A program made the translations under genes and the position numbers. The notes beneath the pieces were generated by a model that did no database searches, was not told the origin of the DNA, and saw only the letters and a list, made by a program, of their open reading frames with translations. Shown here piece by piece: positions 1-6,642 of a DNA stretch of 64,000 bases. The DNA comes from Tenacibaculum pacificus. Lineage in GTDB: Bacteria > Bacteroidota > Bacteroidia > Flavobacteriales > Flavobacteriaceae. Within the stretch, counting starts at the first letter, position 1. Every line of letters starts with the position of its first letter. The stretch spans positions 852,501 to 916,500 of the forward strand of contig NZ_CP115917.1 in NCBI RefSeq assembly GCF_027941775.1, read 5' to 3'.

Positions 1-268
1 TCTGCTGTGGGCGTTAGAAATTTGAGTGGATTTGACTTTAGTACGAGAGGACCGAGTTGAACTAACCTCTGGTGTATCTGTTGTTCCGCCAGGAGCATTG
101 CAGAGTAGCTACGTTGGGAAGGGATAAGCGCTGAAAGCATATAAGCGCGAAACCCACCACAAGATGAGATTTCTTTAAAGGGTCGTGGAAGATTACCACG
201 TTGATAGGATACAGGTGTAAAGGCAGTAATGTCATAGCCGAGTATTACTAATAACCCATAGGCTTATG
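1..268 (+). rRNA. 23S ribosomal RNA, 3' end (partial)
   Basis: The window opens inside domain VI of 23S rRNA. The universally conserved sarcin-ricin loop (AGTACGAGAGGACC) lies at 40-53, and the sequence then follows the expected 3'-terminal helices. The 3' end is placed near ATAACCCATAGGCTT, uncertain by about 20 bases. The 5' part of the gene lies outside the window. The 5S gene follows about 110 bases downstream, so this is the distal end of an rRNA operon on the plus strand. Confidence 0.97.
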
Positions 269-375
269 TAGAAGTCTTGCGCTCGAAAGGGCGCAAGCAC
301 CAACTCTTTTGATTATTTACGATATAATTTTTACCAATATGTTAACTTATACAGTTGAAATATACTGAAACGATT

Positions 376-484
376 TAAGGTGATTATCGCAATGGGGCTC
401 ACCTCTTTCCATCCCGAACAGAGAAGTTAAGCCCATTTGCGCCGATGGTACTGCCAATGGTGGGAGAGTAGGTCGTTGCCTTTC
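376..484 (+). rRNA. 5S ribosomal RNA
   Basis: The conserved 5S core is present, including CCGAACAGAGAAGTTAAGCCC and CGCCGATGGTACTGC, followed by GGTGGGAGAGTAGGTCG. The 5' AAGGTGAT and 3' GTTGCCTT ends can form the terminal helix, which sets the boundaries to within a few bases. It is co-transcribed with the 23S gene upstream and is followed directly by a strong terminator. Confidence 0.96.
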
Positions 485-489
485 TTTTA

Positions 490-520
490 AACCTCAATCT
501 ATAAAGATTGAGGTTTTTTT
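490..520 (+). terminator. rRNA operon terminator
   Basis: A perfect 11-bp stem (AACCTCAATCT at 490-500 with its complement at 505-515) closes a 4-base loop and runs into a T tract. This is a textbook intrinsic terminator right after 5S rRNA. Confidence 0.92.
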
Positions 521-550
521 TTGCCCTAAACTGAAATAAATAATATATAA

Positions 551-586
551 AAAATCCTCACAAATTTTAATTTTTGTAAGGATTTT
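551..586 (+). terminator. Second hairpin downstream of the rRNA operon
   Basis: AAAATCCT (551-558) pairs with AGGATTTT (579-586), continued by ACAAA/TTTGT after one C-A mismatch. It could be a back-up terminator or part of the repeat unit that follows. Its role is inferred only from shape and position. Confidence 0.45.
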
Positions 587-598
587 ATAAAGTGTATT

Positions 599-691
599 AT
601 AGGTTTTTAGCCCCGATTGAAGCAATTGTTTGAGCTCTTTTTTTGATTTTTCTTCAAAAAAAAGCGAGTGCGGAAAGCGGGAATAGCTTCT
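599..691 (+). repeat. Dispersed structured repeat, copy 1
   Basis: This ~90-base element is almost identical to 32758-32849 (I count one difference in the core) and shares its plan with a diverged inverted copy at 21700-21772. AGC (609-611) can pair with GCT (686-688), and CCCG (612-615) with CGGG (678-681). Inside is a variable arm with a T-rich strand, a short loop and a complementary A-rich strand. Such elements are common in Flavobacteriaceae genomes. It may correspond to a catalogued RNA motif such as Flavo-1, but I cannot confirm that by eye. A short ORF read through its minus strand has no support as a gene. Confidence 0.8.
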
Positions 692-736
692 AATTATCTT
701 TTTGAATAAAAAATACAATAAAACAAAATATTTTTT

Positions 737-765
737 TTGATTTTAAAAATTTGGCATTACATTTG
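737..765 (+). promoter_or_regulatory. Promoter of csp copy 1
   Basis: A TTG -33 element (737-739) is followed 18 bases later by TACATTTG (758-765), matching the Bacteroidota primary sigma consensus TTTG / TAnnTTTG. Initiation is expected about 7 bases downstream, giving a leader of about 45 bases. The same arrangement occurs before csp copy 3. Confidence 0.75.
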
Positions 766-778
766 CATTTGAATAAAC

Positions 779-802
779 GTTGTTTACACTAAAGTAAATA
801 AC
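779..802 (+). promoter_or_regulatory. Leader hairpin of csp copy 1
   Basis: GTTGTTTAC (779-787) pairs with GTAAATAAC (794-802) around a 6-base loop; all nine pairs form if one G-U is allowed. It lies exactly 16 bases before the start codon, as in the other two copies. By analogy with known csp leaders it may act as a temperature-responsive or autoregulatory element; that is inference. Confidence 0.65.
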
Positions 803-817
803 ATATAATTTTTTATT

Positions 818-1009
818 ATGAATAGAGGTACCGTAAAATTCTTCAATGAGTCAAAAGGATTTGGATTTATTACAGAAGAAGGATCAAACAAAGAACATTT
901 TGTACATGTTTCAGGATTAATCGACGAAATTCGTGAGAATGACGAAGTTGAATTCGAATTACAAGAAGGAAGAAAAGGATTAAACGCTGTTGACGTAAGA
1001 GTATTATAA
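818..1009 (+). CDS. Cold-shock domain protein, copy 1
   Basis: This 63-residue protein is a single cold-shock domain, a small beta-barrel that binds single-stranded RNA or DNA and melts mRNA structure. RNP1 is KGFGFI at residues 13-18 and RNP2 is HFVHVS at 27-32. The length is near the CspA family norm of about 65-70. It is the first of three near-identical tandem genes, each a complete unit with promoter, leader hairpin and terminator. Apart from a few substitutions the three proteins are the same and the genes are nearly identical in nucleotides, indicating recent duplication or ongoing gene conversion. Confidence 0.97.
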   Translation: MNRGTVKFFNESKGFGFITEEGSNKEHFVHVSGLIDEIRENDEVEFELQEGRKGLNAVDVRVL

Positions 1010-1045
1010 TATATATATTATTACCAGAGTAAACTTTTTAAAGAA

Positions 1046-1076
1046 GCCTATCAATTTATTTTGATAGGTTTTTTGT
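1046..1076 (+). terminator. Terminator of csp copy 1
   Basis: CCTATCAA (1047-1054) pairs with TTGATAGG (1061-1068), followed by a T tract. The preceding 3' untranslated stretch (TACCAGAGTAAACTTTTTAA) is conserved after all three csp genes. Confidence 0.88.
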
Positions 1077-1165
1077 TTTTAGAAGTTTATTATTTTAGAA
1101 AAAAGGAGTTTTAAAAACATAATAATAAAATCAAATATTTACCTCTATTTAAAAAAAAATAGTAT

Positions 1166-1173
1166 TACATTTG
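1166..1173 (+). promoter_or_regulatory. Promoter -7 element of csp copy 2
   Basis: TACATTTG matches TAnnTTTG and sits at the same distance from the leader hairpin as in the other copies. No convincing TTTG -33 element is visible here, unlike in copies 1 and 3, so this promoter may be weaker or need an activator. Confidence 0.6.
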
Positions 1174-1186
1174 CAACTCAATAAAC

Positions 1187-1210
1187 GTTACCTGCACTTA
1201 AGTAAGTAAC
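1187..1210 (+). promoter_or_regulatory. Leader hairpin of csp copy 2
   Basis: GTTACCTGC (1187-1195) faces GTAAGTAAC (1202-1210) around the loop ACTTAA, with one C-A mismatch and one G-U pair. The fourth and fifth pairs (A-T, C-G) differ from copy 1 (G-T, T-A) yet still pair. Confidence 0.6.
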
Positions 1211-1225
1211 ATACAATTTTTTATT

Positions 1226-1417
1226 ATGAATAGAGGTACCGTAAAATTCTTCAACGAGTCAAAAGGATTTGGATTTATTACAGAAGAAGGATCAAACAAA
1301 GAACATTTTGTACGTGTTTCAGGATTAATCGACGAAATTCGTGAGAATGACGAAGTTGAATTCGAATTACAAGAAGGAAAAAAAGGATTAAACGCTGTTG
1401 ACGTAAGAGTATTATAA
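1226..1417 (+). CDS. Cold-shock domain protein, copy 2
   Basis: This 63-residue cold-shock domain protein differs from copy 1 at two places: His30 is Arg, inside RNP2 (HFVRVS), and Arg52 is Lys. The RNP2 histidine is conserved in the CspA/CspB family and contacts nucleic-acid bases, so this copy may bind with altered affinity or specificity. RNP1 (KGFGFI, 13-18) is intact. It is expressed from its own unit between copies 1 and 3. Confidence 0.96.
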   Translation: MNRGTVKFFNESKGFGFITEEGSNKEHFVRVSGLIDEIRENDEVEFELQEGKKGLNAVDVRVL

Positions 1418-1451
1418 TATATATTTTATTACCAGAGTAAACTTTTTAAAA

Positions 1452-1485
1452 AAGCCTATCAATTTATTGATAGGCTTCTTTATTT
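1452..1485 (+). terminator. Terminator of csp copy 2
   Basis: A perfect 12-bp stem (AAGCCTATCAAT at 1452-1463, ATTGATAGGCTT at 1466-1477) is followed by a T-rich tail. Confidence 0.88.
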
Positions 1486-1581
1486 TTATAATTTTATTAA
1501 AAAATAGACTTCTATTTCTATTGAAAAGAAGTGTAAAAAGGTGTTTTAAAAATATAATTATAATAAAATCAATTAATTACA

Positions 1582-1610
1582 TTGATTTTGGAAATTTGGC
1601 ACTACATTTG
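1582..1610 (+). promoter_or_regulatory. Promoter of csp copy 3
   Basis: A TTG -33 element at 1582-1584 and TACATTTG at 1603-1610 have the same spacing and similar flanks as the copy 1 promoter. Confidence 0.75.
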
Positions 1611-1623
1611 CATTACTATTAAC

Positions 1624-1647
1624 GTTGCTATCAATTAAGTAAGCAAC
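1624..1647 (+). promoter_or_regulatory. Leader hairpin of csp copy 3
   Basis: GTTGCTATC (1624-1632) faces GTAAGCAAC (1639-1647). The outer six pairs are perfect; two mismatches lie next to the loop. The fourth pair is G-C here against A-T in copy 2 and G-T in copy 1, so the outer stem is kept by paired changes. The hairpin ends 16 bases before the start codon. Confidence 0.65.
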
Positions 1648-1663
1648 ATATATTTTTTATATT

Positions 1664-1855
1664 ATGAGTAAAGGTACCGTAAAGTTCTTCAACGAGTCAA
1701 AAGGATTTGGATTTATTACAGAAGAAGGATCAAACAAAGAACATTTTGTACATGTTTCAGGATTAATCGACGAAATTCGTGAGAATGACGAAGTTGAATT
1801 CGAATTACAAGAAGGAAGAAAAGGATTAAACGCTGTTGACGTAAGAGTATTATAA
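1664..1855 (+). CDS. Cold-shock domain protein, copy 3
   Basis: This is the third tandem cold-shock protein, 63 residues, with RNP1 KGFGFI and a canonical RNP2 histidine (HFVHVS). It differs from copy 1 only at residues 2-3 (Ser-Lys instead of Asn-Arg). It is followed by a somewhat weaker terminator and, about 30 bases on, by ywbE, so some transcripts probably read through into ywbE. Confidence 0.97.
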   Translation: MSKGTVKFFNESKGFGFITEEGSNKEHFVHVSGLIDEIRENDEVEFELQEGRKGLNAVDVRVL

Positions 1856-1888
1856 TATATATTATTACCAGAGTAAACTTTTTAAAAG

Positions 1889-1920
1889 AAGCCTATCAAT
1901 TTATTGATAGGTTTTCTTCT
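1889..1920 (+). terminator. Terminator of csp copy 3 (possibly leaky)
   Basis: AAGCCTATCAAT pairs with ATTGATAGGTTT with one G-T pair. The T tract is broken by C residues (TTTTCTTCTTTTT), so it should be weaker than the copy 2 terminator. Confidence 0.75.
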
Positions 1921-1943
1921 TTTTAAAAACTAAATTTATTTTT

Positions 1944-2144
1944 ATGAAAGATGGAACAAATAGAAAAGATATCAAAATAGGAGCTTCTGTTGAAGTTGTG
2001 CAGAAAAATCATCAGAGAACAGGAGAACTAACATTAGGTATTGTTAGTAGGTTGTTAACGAACTCTGCAAATCACCCTCATGGAATTAAAGTTCAATTAA
2101 CTTCTGGAATTGTAGGTAGAGTAAAAAAAGTAATAGAAAATTAG
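1944..2144 (+). CDS. YwbE family protein (DUF2196)
   Basis: This 66-residue protein matches the YwbE/DUF2196 family over its full length: an NRKDIKIGASVEVVQK opening, a QRTGELTLGIV segment, the conserved HPHGIKVQL motif and a closing GIVGRVKKV. The family resembles a small beta-barrel, and its biochemical role is not established. No separate promoter is visible in the 24 bases between the csp3 terminator and the start, so expression probably depends on read-through from csp3, which would tie it to the cold-shock response. The stop codon lies inside a long palindrome that serves as terminator. Confidence 0.9.
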   Translation: MKDGTNRKDIKIGASVEVVQKNHQRTGELTLGIVSRLLTNSANHPHGIKVQLTSGIVGRVKKVIEN

Positions 2145-2170
2145 AATATTCTAATTTTCTATTACTTTTT
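2125..2170. terminator. Long bidirectional terminator overlapping the ywbE stop codon
   Basis: A near-perfect inverted repeat with arms of about 23 bp is centred between 2147 and 2148, with no loop. It is flanked by A and T runs, so it can terminate ywbE on plus and the transglycosylase gene on minus. The last seven or so codons of ywbE lie in the left arm. Confidence 0.85.
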
Positions 2171-2194
2171 AGTTTATTAAAAAATACTATAAAA

Positions 2195-3097
2195 TTAATT
2201 CATTGGTATTTTTATTGTGTATGTTTTTCTACTCTTATTATTTAATCTTGATTCTCGTAGCCAAGGATTTACTATTTTTAAATCTTTATAAGTAACTTGA
2301 TGCTTTTTAGCAAAATTAGTAATATTAGTTATTGTAGTATCTACTTTTACTTCGTAAGTATTAGGGTAGGTGTATAAATCATCTTGATCATATGCAAAGC
2401 CGTATTTACTAGGATTACCTAATACTTCTTTTAAAGCTAAAATTCTAAAAACATATCTACTTGTTTCACTATTTAAAAGTAAATCGTAATAGTTATCAAC
2501 TTTTTGTTGCTTTAATCGTTGAGATATTCTACCATTTCCTGCATTATATGCTGCTGCAGCTAGCGTCCAAGAACCTAATTTTTTCTTAGCTCTTTTTAAA
2601 TATTCAGCAGCAACTCTTGTTGATTTTTCTAAATTATAACGCTCATCTACGTTTTTATTTACTTCTAAACCATATTCACGACCAGTAGCAGGCATAAAAT
2701 GCCAATATCCAGCAGCACCTTTTGATGAAGGAATATTAATCAAAGCACTTTCAGCAACACATAAATATTTAAAATCATCAGGAATACCATATTTTTTTAA
2801 TAATGGCTCTATTACAGGAAAAAACTTATTAGCACGTTTAATCAATAGTAATCCGTTAGATTGCCAATAAGTATTTACTAATAATTCACGATCCATATGT
2901 TCTTTAACATCTCCTTTTTCTAAAGGAACACGCTCTCCAGCCAGTTCCATGTAGCTAGGTATTTTTAGGGCTCTAATTTCATAACTTTCGGCTACATTTT
3001 TTATTTCAGGTTCGTTTGCTTGGCTTATTGTATTTGTAAATAAGACAGCCACAAAAACAATAGTTATAAGTGATAAAAATCGGATGTATTTATTCAT
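2195..3097 (-). CDS. Lytic transglycosylase, SLT domain (MltD-like)
   Basis: This 300-residue exported protein cleaves the glycan strand of peptidoglycan. An N-terminal signal peptide covers about residues 1-27. The SLT (family 1) domain spans about 95-235, with the catalytic glutamate at residue 116 in AESALI, then GAAGYWHFMP (127-136) and AAAYNAGNGR (181-190). Residues from about 250 to the end resemble a LysM-like segment (YTIKIP near the C-terminus). No lipobox cysteine is visible, so it is probably periplasmic or secreted. The first gene downstream on the same strand would lie beyond the shared terminator. Confidence 0.93.
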   Translation of the reverse strand: MNKYIRFLSLITIVFVAVLFTNTISQANEPEIKNVAESYEIRALKIPSYMELAGERVPLEKGDVKEHMDRELLVNTYWQSNGLLLIKRANKFFPVIEPLLKKYGIPDDFKYLCVAESALINIPSSKGAAGYWHFMPATGREYGLEVNKNVDERYNLEKSTRVAAEYLKRAKKKLGSWTLAAAAYNAGNGRISQRLKQQKVDNYYDLLLNSETSRYVFRILALKEVLGNPSKYGFAYDQDDLYTYPNTYEVKVDTTITNITNFAKKHQVTYKDLKIVNPWLRESRLNNKSRKTYTIKIPMN

Positions 3098-3155
3098 TTT
3101 CTTTTAATTTTTTTAGATTAATTAGTGGTTTTTTCTTTTAATTCTAACAAGTTAA

Positions 3156-3815
3156 CTATTTAAAACATTCTTTTTCTAAAATTTTAGAAATAGTTTTAGC
3201 TTTATTTAAAATCATAATATGTGTTCCTTTTTCAATTTCAATATAATTTTGAATATATTTTGAAGGAAAAACTTCATCATCATTTCCGTGTATGTGAACT
3301 ATATTTGGTAATGCTTCTTCTTGTTGCCAATGCAATACATTATAAATTGCCCATTGTAAATAGTCTTTATCTCTTACGGATAAATATACTTTATATAATT
3401 GCGCTCTTTTTTTTAAGTAATCATTAAAGAAGTAACGTTCATAGCTTTCGATATTTGCAATTATTTTAGTTGGAAAAAGTTTATAAACACCAGTTACAAA
3501 TGCTAATTTTAAGGTTTTAGGAAGTTCTTTATTATTTTTGATACTTGAAATGATAACTACTTTTTTGCAATCAATAATTTTACTCATTTCTTGTACAAGT
3601 ATTCCTCCAAAAGAAACACCAACTAAAATAGGGTTTTCATGATGAATATTTTCGCACATTCTTTGTGCATAACTTTGAATAGTTTCATCAATTGTTGTTG
3701 GTAATAACCATTCTAAAAAATGAAGTTCAGTATCTTCTTCGGATAAAGAAAGGTGGTCAAATATTTTGGTATTAGCTGCTAAACCTGGTACAAAGTATAT
3801 TGCATTTTTTTTCAT
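3156..3815 (-). CDS. Alpha/beta hydrolase
   Basis: This 219-residue cytoplasmic protein has an alpha/beta-hydrolase fold: an N-terminal FVPGLAAN oxyanion-type loop, the nucleophile elbow GVSFGG (Ser68) and a likely acid (GNDDEVFP) and histidine (KGTHIMI) near residues 180-200. It has no signal peptide. The substrate cannot be told from the sequence. It lies between mtaB and the transglycosylase gene on the same strand, with about 60-120 bases on each side. Confidence 0.85.
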   Translation of the reverse strand: MKKNAIYFVPGLAANTKIFDHLSLSEEDTELHFLEWLLPTTIDETIQSYAQRMCENIHHENPILVGVSFGGILVQEMSKIIDCKKVVIISSIKNNKELPKTLKLAFVTGVYKLFPTKIIANIESYERYFFNDYLKKRAQLYKVYLSVRDKDYLQWAIYNVLHWQQEEALPNIVHIHGNDDEVFPSKYIQNYIEIEKGTHIMILNKAKTISKILEKECFK

Positions 3816-3931
3816 TGTTTTATGTATTTATCATCTTTTAAAATATTTATAATCTATTATTAACGAAAAAATATTCGTCAATAATAGATTATAATAAATT
3901 TATAAAAAAGATTGAATAATCTACTTACAAT

Positions 3932-5266
3932 TTAAGAAATAACATTGTTTTTAACAAAGTTAAAACGTACTAAACCGTCTTCGTCAATTTTAGTTAAAGT
4001 AACGGTGTGTAAGGTATTTACTAATTCAGGATTCCAAGGAGTCTTAACTTTTACATAATTTTGTGTAAAACCATGAATATATCCTTCTTTATTTTCACTT
4101 TCAAATAAAGCCGTTAAGGTGTTTCCTATTTGAGTTTCATAAAATGCTCTACGTTTTTTAACAGATAAACCACGTAACATTTTACTTCGTTTTGCTCGTA
4201 CATTTTTAGGAACTATTCCGTCCATGCCAACAGCTTCTGTATTTGGTCTTTCAGAATATGTAAATACATGTAAATAGGAAATATCCATTTCGTTCAAGTA
4301 ATTATAAGTTTCTAAAAATAACTCATCTGTTTCTCCAGGAAAACCAACAATAACATCAACACCTATACAGGCATTAGGCATTACTTCTTTTATTCGAGTA
4401 ACTCTATTTGTGTATGTTTGGGTTAAGTAACGACGTTTCATTCTTTTCAATAATTCATCACTACCAGATTGTAACGGAATGTGAAAATGAGGAACAAAAG
4501 TTTTAGATTTAGCAACAAAATCAATTGTTTCATCTTTTAATAAATTAGGTTCAATAGAAGAAATACGTAAACGTTTAATTCCTTCAACATCATCTAATTC
4601 TTTAACTAATTCTAAAAAAGTATGTTCGTGTTTTTTATTTCCGAATTCACCTTTTCCATAATCACCAATATTAACGCCAGTTAACACGATTTCTTTAATT
4701 CCTTTTTCAGAAATTTCTTTGGCATTTTTTAAAACATTATCTAAAGTATCCGATCTAGAAATACCACGAGCTAACGGAATTGTACAATAAGTACATTTAT
4801 AATCACAACCATCTTGCACTTTTAAAAATGCACGGGTACGATCACCAATAGAATAAGCGCCAACATAAGAATCTGCTTCTTCAATTTCACACGAGTGAAC
4901 CTCGCCAATATCATTTTTGGTTAAATCGTTAATATAACTAGTTACATTAAATTTTTCGGTAGCTCCTAATACTAAATCAACTCCATTTACATTGGCTAAT
5001 TCTTCAGGTTTTAATTGTGCATAACAACCAACCCCAATTATAAAAGCATCCTCATTTTGTTTTAAAGCATTTTTTACAATCGATTTAAAACGTTTATCAG
5101 CATTATCTGTAACCGAACAGGTGTTAATTACATAGATTGCTGCTTTTTGATCAAAGTCAACACGTTCAAAACCTTCACTCTCAAAATTTCGAGCAATTGT
5201 TGAAGTTTCAGAAAAATTTAATTTACATCCTAAAGTATAAAAAGCTACTTTTTTATCTGCGTTCAT
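3932..5266 (-). CDS. mtaB: tRNA t6A37 methylthiotransferase MtaB
   Basis: This 444-residue radical-SAM enzyme adds a methylthio group to N6-threonylcarbamoyladenosine at position 37 of tRNAs. The N-terminal UPF0004 domain carries cluster cysteines (TLGCKLN at 11-17, NTCSVTDNAD near 50, GCYAQL near 80). The radical-SAM motif CDYKCTYC lies near 155, and a TRAM domain occupies about the last 70 residues. GCKLN and CTIPLARG favour MtaB over MiaB or RimO. The sister enzyme RimO is at 30484-31845. The substrate tRNA modification is made by the TsaC/Sua5 pathway, and a YrdC-type gene lies at 61253. Confidence 0.95.
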   Translation of the reverse strand: MNADKKVAFYTLGCKLNFSETSTIARNFESEGFERVDFDQKAAIYVINTCSVTDNADKRFKSIVKNALKQNEDAFIIGVGCYAQLKPEELANVNGVDLVLGATEKFNVTSYINDLTKNDIGEVHSCEIEEADSYVGAYSIGDRTRAFLKVQDGCDYKCTYCTIPLARGISRSDTLDNVLKNAKEISEKGIKEIVLTGVNIGDYGKGEFGNKKHEHTFLELVKELDDVEGIKRLRISSIEPNLLKDETIDFVAKSKTFVPHFHIPLQSGSDELLKRMKRRYLTQTYTNRVTRIKEVMPNACIGVDVIVGFPGETDELFLETYNYLNEMDISYLHVFTYSERPNTEAVGMDGIVPKNVRAKRSKMLRGLSVKKRRAFYETQIGNTLTALFESENKEGYIHGFTQNYVKVKTPWNPELVNTLHTVTLTKIDEDGLVRFNFVKNNVIS

Positions 5267-5305
5267 TCTTGTACATTTATCAACTACAAAATTACAATTT
5301 TATTC

Positions 5306-5812
5306 ATGATTTTTGAAACGGAAAGATTACTCATTAGAAAACTTATTTTTACAGACTTAAAACCTTTTCATTGCCTAGAAAGTAACCCTTTAGTTTTGCA
5401 ATATGCAACAGGTGAGGTTAAAACAATTTTAGAATGTGAAAAAGAATTAATCACGTTAATAAATAAATATGAAAAACCAAGCAATGATTTTTTTATTTAT
5501 GCAATAGAAAGAAAATCGGATGGTCATTTTATAGGTACTTTAGGTTTAATTAAAGATGTTGAAAATAAAGAAGATGATGAAATTGGTTATCGATTTATTC
5601 AAGAATATTGGGGTAAAGGTTATGCTACTGAATTATGTGAAGGATTGATTGGTTATTGTAAATCCGTAGGAATGAAAAAAATTATAGCGTATGTTATTGA
5701 TAAAAATATTGCTTCTAGTAAAATTTTAAAACGTTTTAATTTTAAAGTAGTTAAAAATTCAATAAGTGATGATATTGGCTTACCTGAAACAAAATATGAA
5801 TTAAATTTATGA
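5306..5812 (+). CDS. GNAT family N-acetyltransferase (RimJ/RimL type)
   Basis: This 168-residue acetyl-CoA-dependent acetyltransferase opens with ETERLLIRKL, typical of RimJ/RimL-like members. It has the acetyl-CoA binding segment around EEDDEIGYRFIQEYWGKGYATE (residues ~90-112) and a late AYVIDKNIASSKILKRFNF stretch. The acceptor is unknown. Its stop overlaps the next start by four bases (ATGA), indicating translational coupling with the ABM-domain gene. Confidence 0.9.
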   Translation: MIFETERLLIRKLIFTDLKPFHCLESNPLVLQYATGEVKTILECEKELITLINKYEKPSNDFFIYAIERKSDGHFIGTLGLIKDVENKEDDEIGYRFIQEYWGKGYATELCEGLIGYCKSVGMKKIIAYVIDKNIASSKILKRFNFKVVKNSISDDIGLPETKYELNL

Positions 5813-6126
5813 TAGAAGATTCTTTAAATCCGCCATATTATGCGGTTATTTTTACAACAGTATTATCTGATAATTTAAACGGATATGATGCGATGGCAAT
5901 TAAAATGGAATCCCTCGCAAAACAACAAAAAGGATATTTAGGCATTGAATCTGCTCGTTCAGAAGTAGGAATTACCGTTTCATACTGGGAAGATTTGGAT
6001 GCAATTGTTCAGTGGAAAAATAATATTGAACATATGGAAGCTAGAGAAATGGGAAGAGAACAATGGTATAAAAAATATCAATTGCGAATTTGTAAAGTAG
6101 AACGTGAATATGGATTTAATAAGTAA
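5809..6126 (+). CDS. Antibiotic biosynthesis monooxygenase (ABM) domain protein
   Basis: This 105-residue protein fits the ABM/dimeric alpha-beta barrel family: PYYAVIFTT at the start, a QQKGYLGIES loop, and VSYWEDLDAIVQWKNNIEH. Members include small cofactor-free monooxygenases and haem-degrading proteins, but many are uncharacterised. The start overlaps the acetyltransferase stop and the DUF4442 gene starts three bases after its stop, so the three form a tight operon. Confidence 0.82.
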   Translation: MIEDSLNPPYYAVIFTTVLSDNLNGYDAMAIKMESLAKQQKGYLGIESARSEVGITVSYWEDLDAIVQWKNNIEHMEAREMGREQWYKKYQLRICKVEREYGFNK

Positions 6127-6129
6127 TAA

Positions 6130-6642
6130 ATGTACGCAACAATTTCAAGAATTTTAAGTAGTTTTTTTAAACAAAATACTATTTTTAAATATGGTTTTAA
6201 TATTTCTCCGATGTACCGAAGGTCAACTGGTAAAATAATGAGTGTTTCTGATGATTTATTAACCGTAAAAATAAAAATTCCGATTAGTTATAAGAACAAA
6301 AATTATGTCGGTACTATTTTCGGAGGAAGTTTATTTTCAGCTACGGATCCTATTTTTATGATTCAATTGATGAATATTTTAGGAAAAAACTATGTTGTTT
6401 GGGATAAAAGTGCCGAAATTAAATTTAAAAGACCAGCACGCGAAACATCATATGTTAATTTTATTTTTACAGATGCTGAAATTCAACAAATAAAACAACG
6501 TGTAATCGATGAAAAAGAAATCGATTTAAAAAAAGAGCTCAAAATAACCAATAAAAATACTTCCATTACTTATGCTGAAGTTTTTAAAACGATATACATT
6601 GCAGATAAATCATATTACAAAAATAAAAGAAAGCAAGCATAA
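6130..6642 (+). CDS. DUF4442 hotdog-fold protein
   Basis: This 170-residue protein resembles the DUF4442 family, a hotdog thioesterase-like fold. Typical features are MYRRSTGKI, VGTIFGGSLFSATDPIFMI (residues ~58-76) and a WDKSAEIKFKRPARE segment. Catalytic activity is unproven. It is third in an operon with the acetyltransferase and ABM genes. Its 3' end overlaps the longest reading of the following solute-binding protein gene. Confidence 0.82.
   Translation: MYATISRILSSFFKQNTIFKYGFNISPMYRRSTGKIMSVSDDLLTVKIKIPISYKNKNYVGTIFGGSLFSATDPIFMIQLMNILGKNYVVWDKSAEIKFKRPARETSYVNFIFTDAEIQQIKQRVIDEKEIDLKKELKITNKNTSITYAEVFKTIYIADKSYYKNKRKQA

Noticed and set aside
494..718. A 74-codon minus-strand ORF across the rRNA terminator and repeat copy 1
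   Set aside because: It reads through a terminator hairpin and a structured repeat, has no family resemblance, and is explained by the low-complexity A/T content.
818..1855. Tandem csp genes as a mobile or CRISPR-like repeat
   Set aside because: Each unit is a complete gene with promoter and terminator. The repeat length is about 400 bases, with no direct repeat and spacer pattern.
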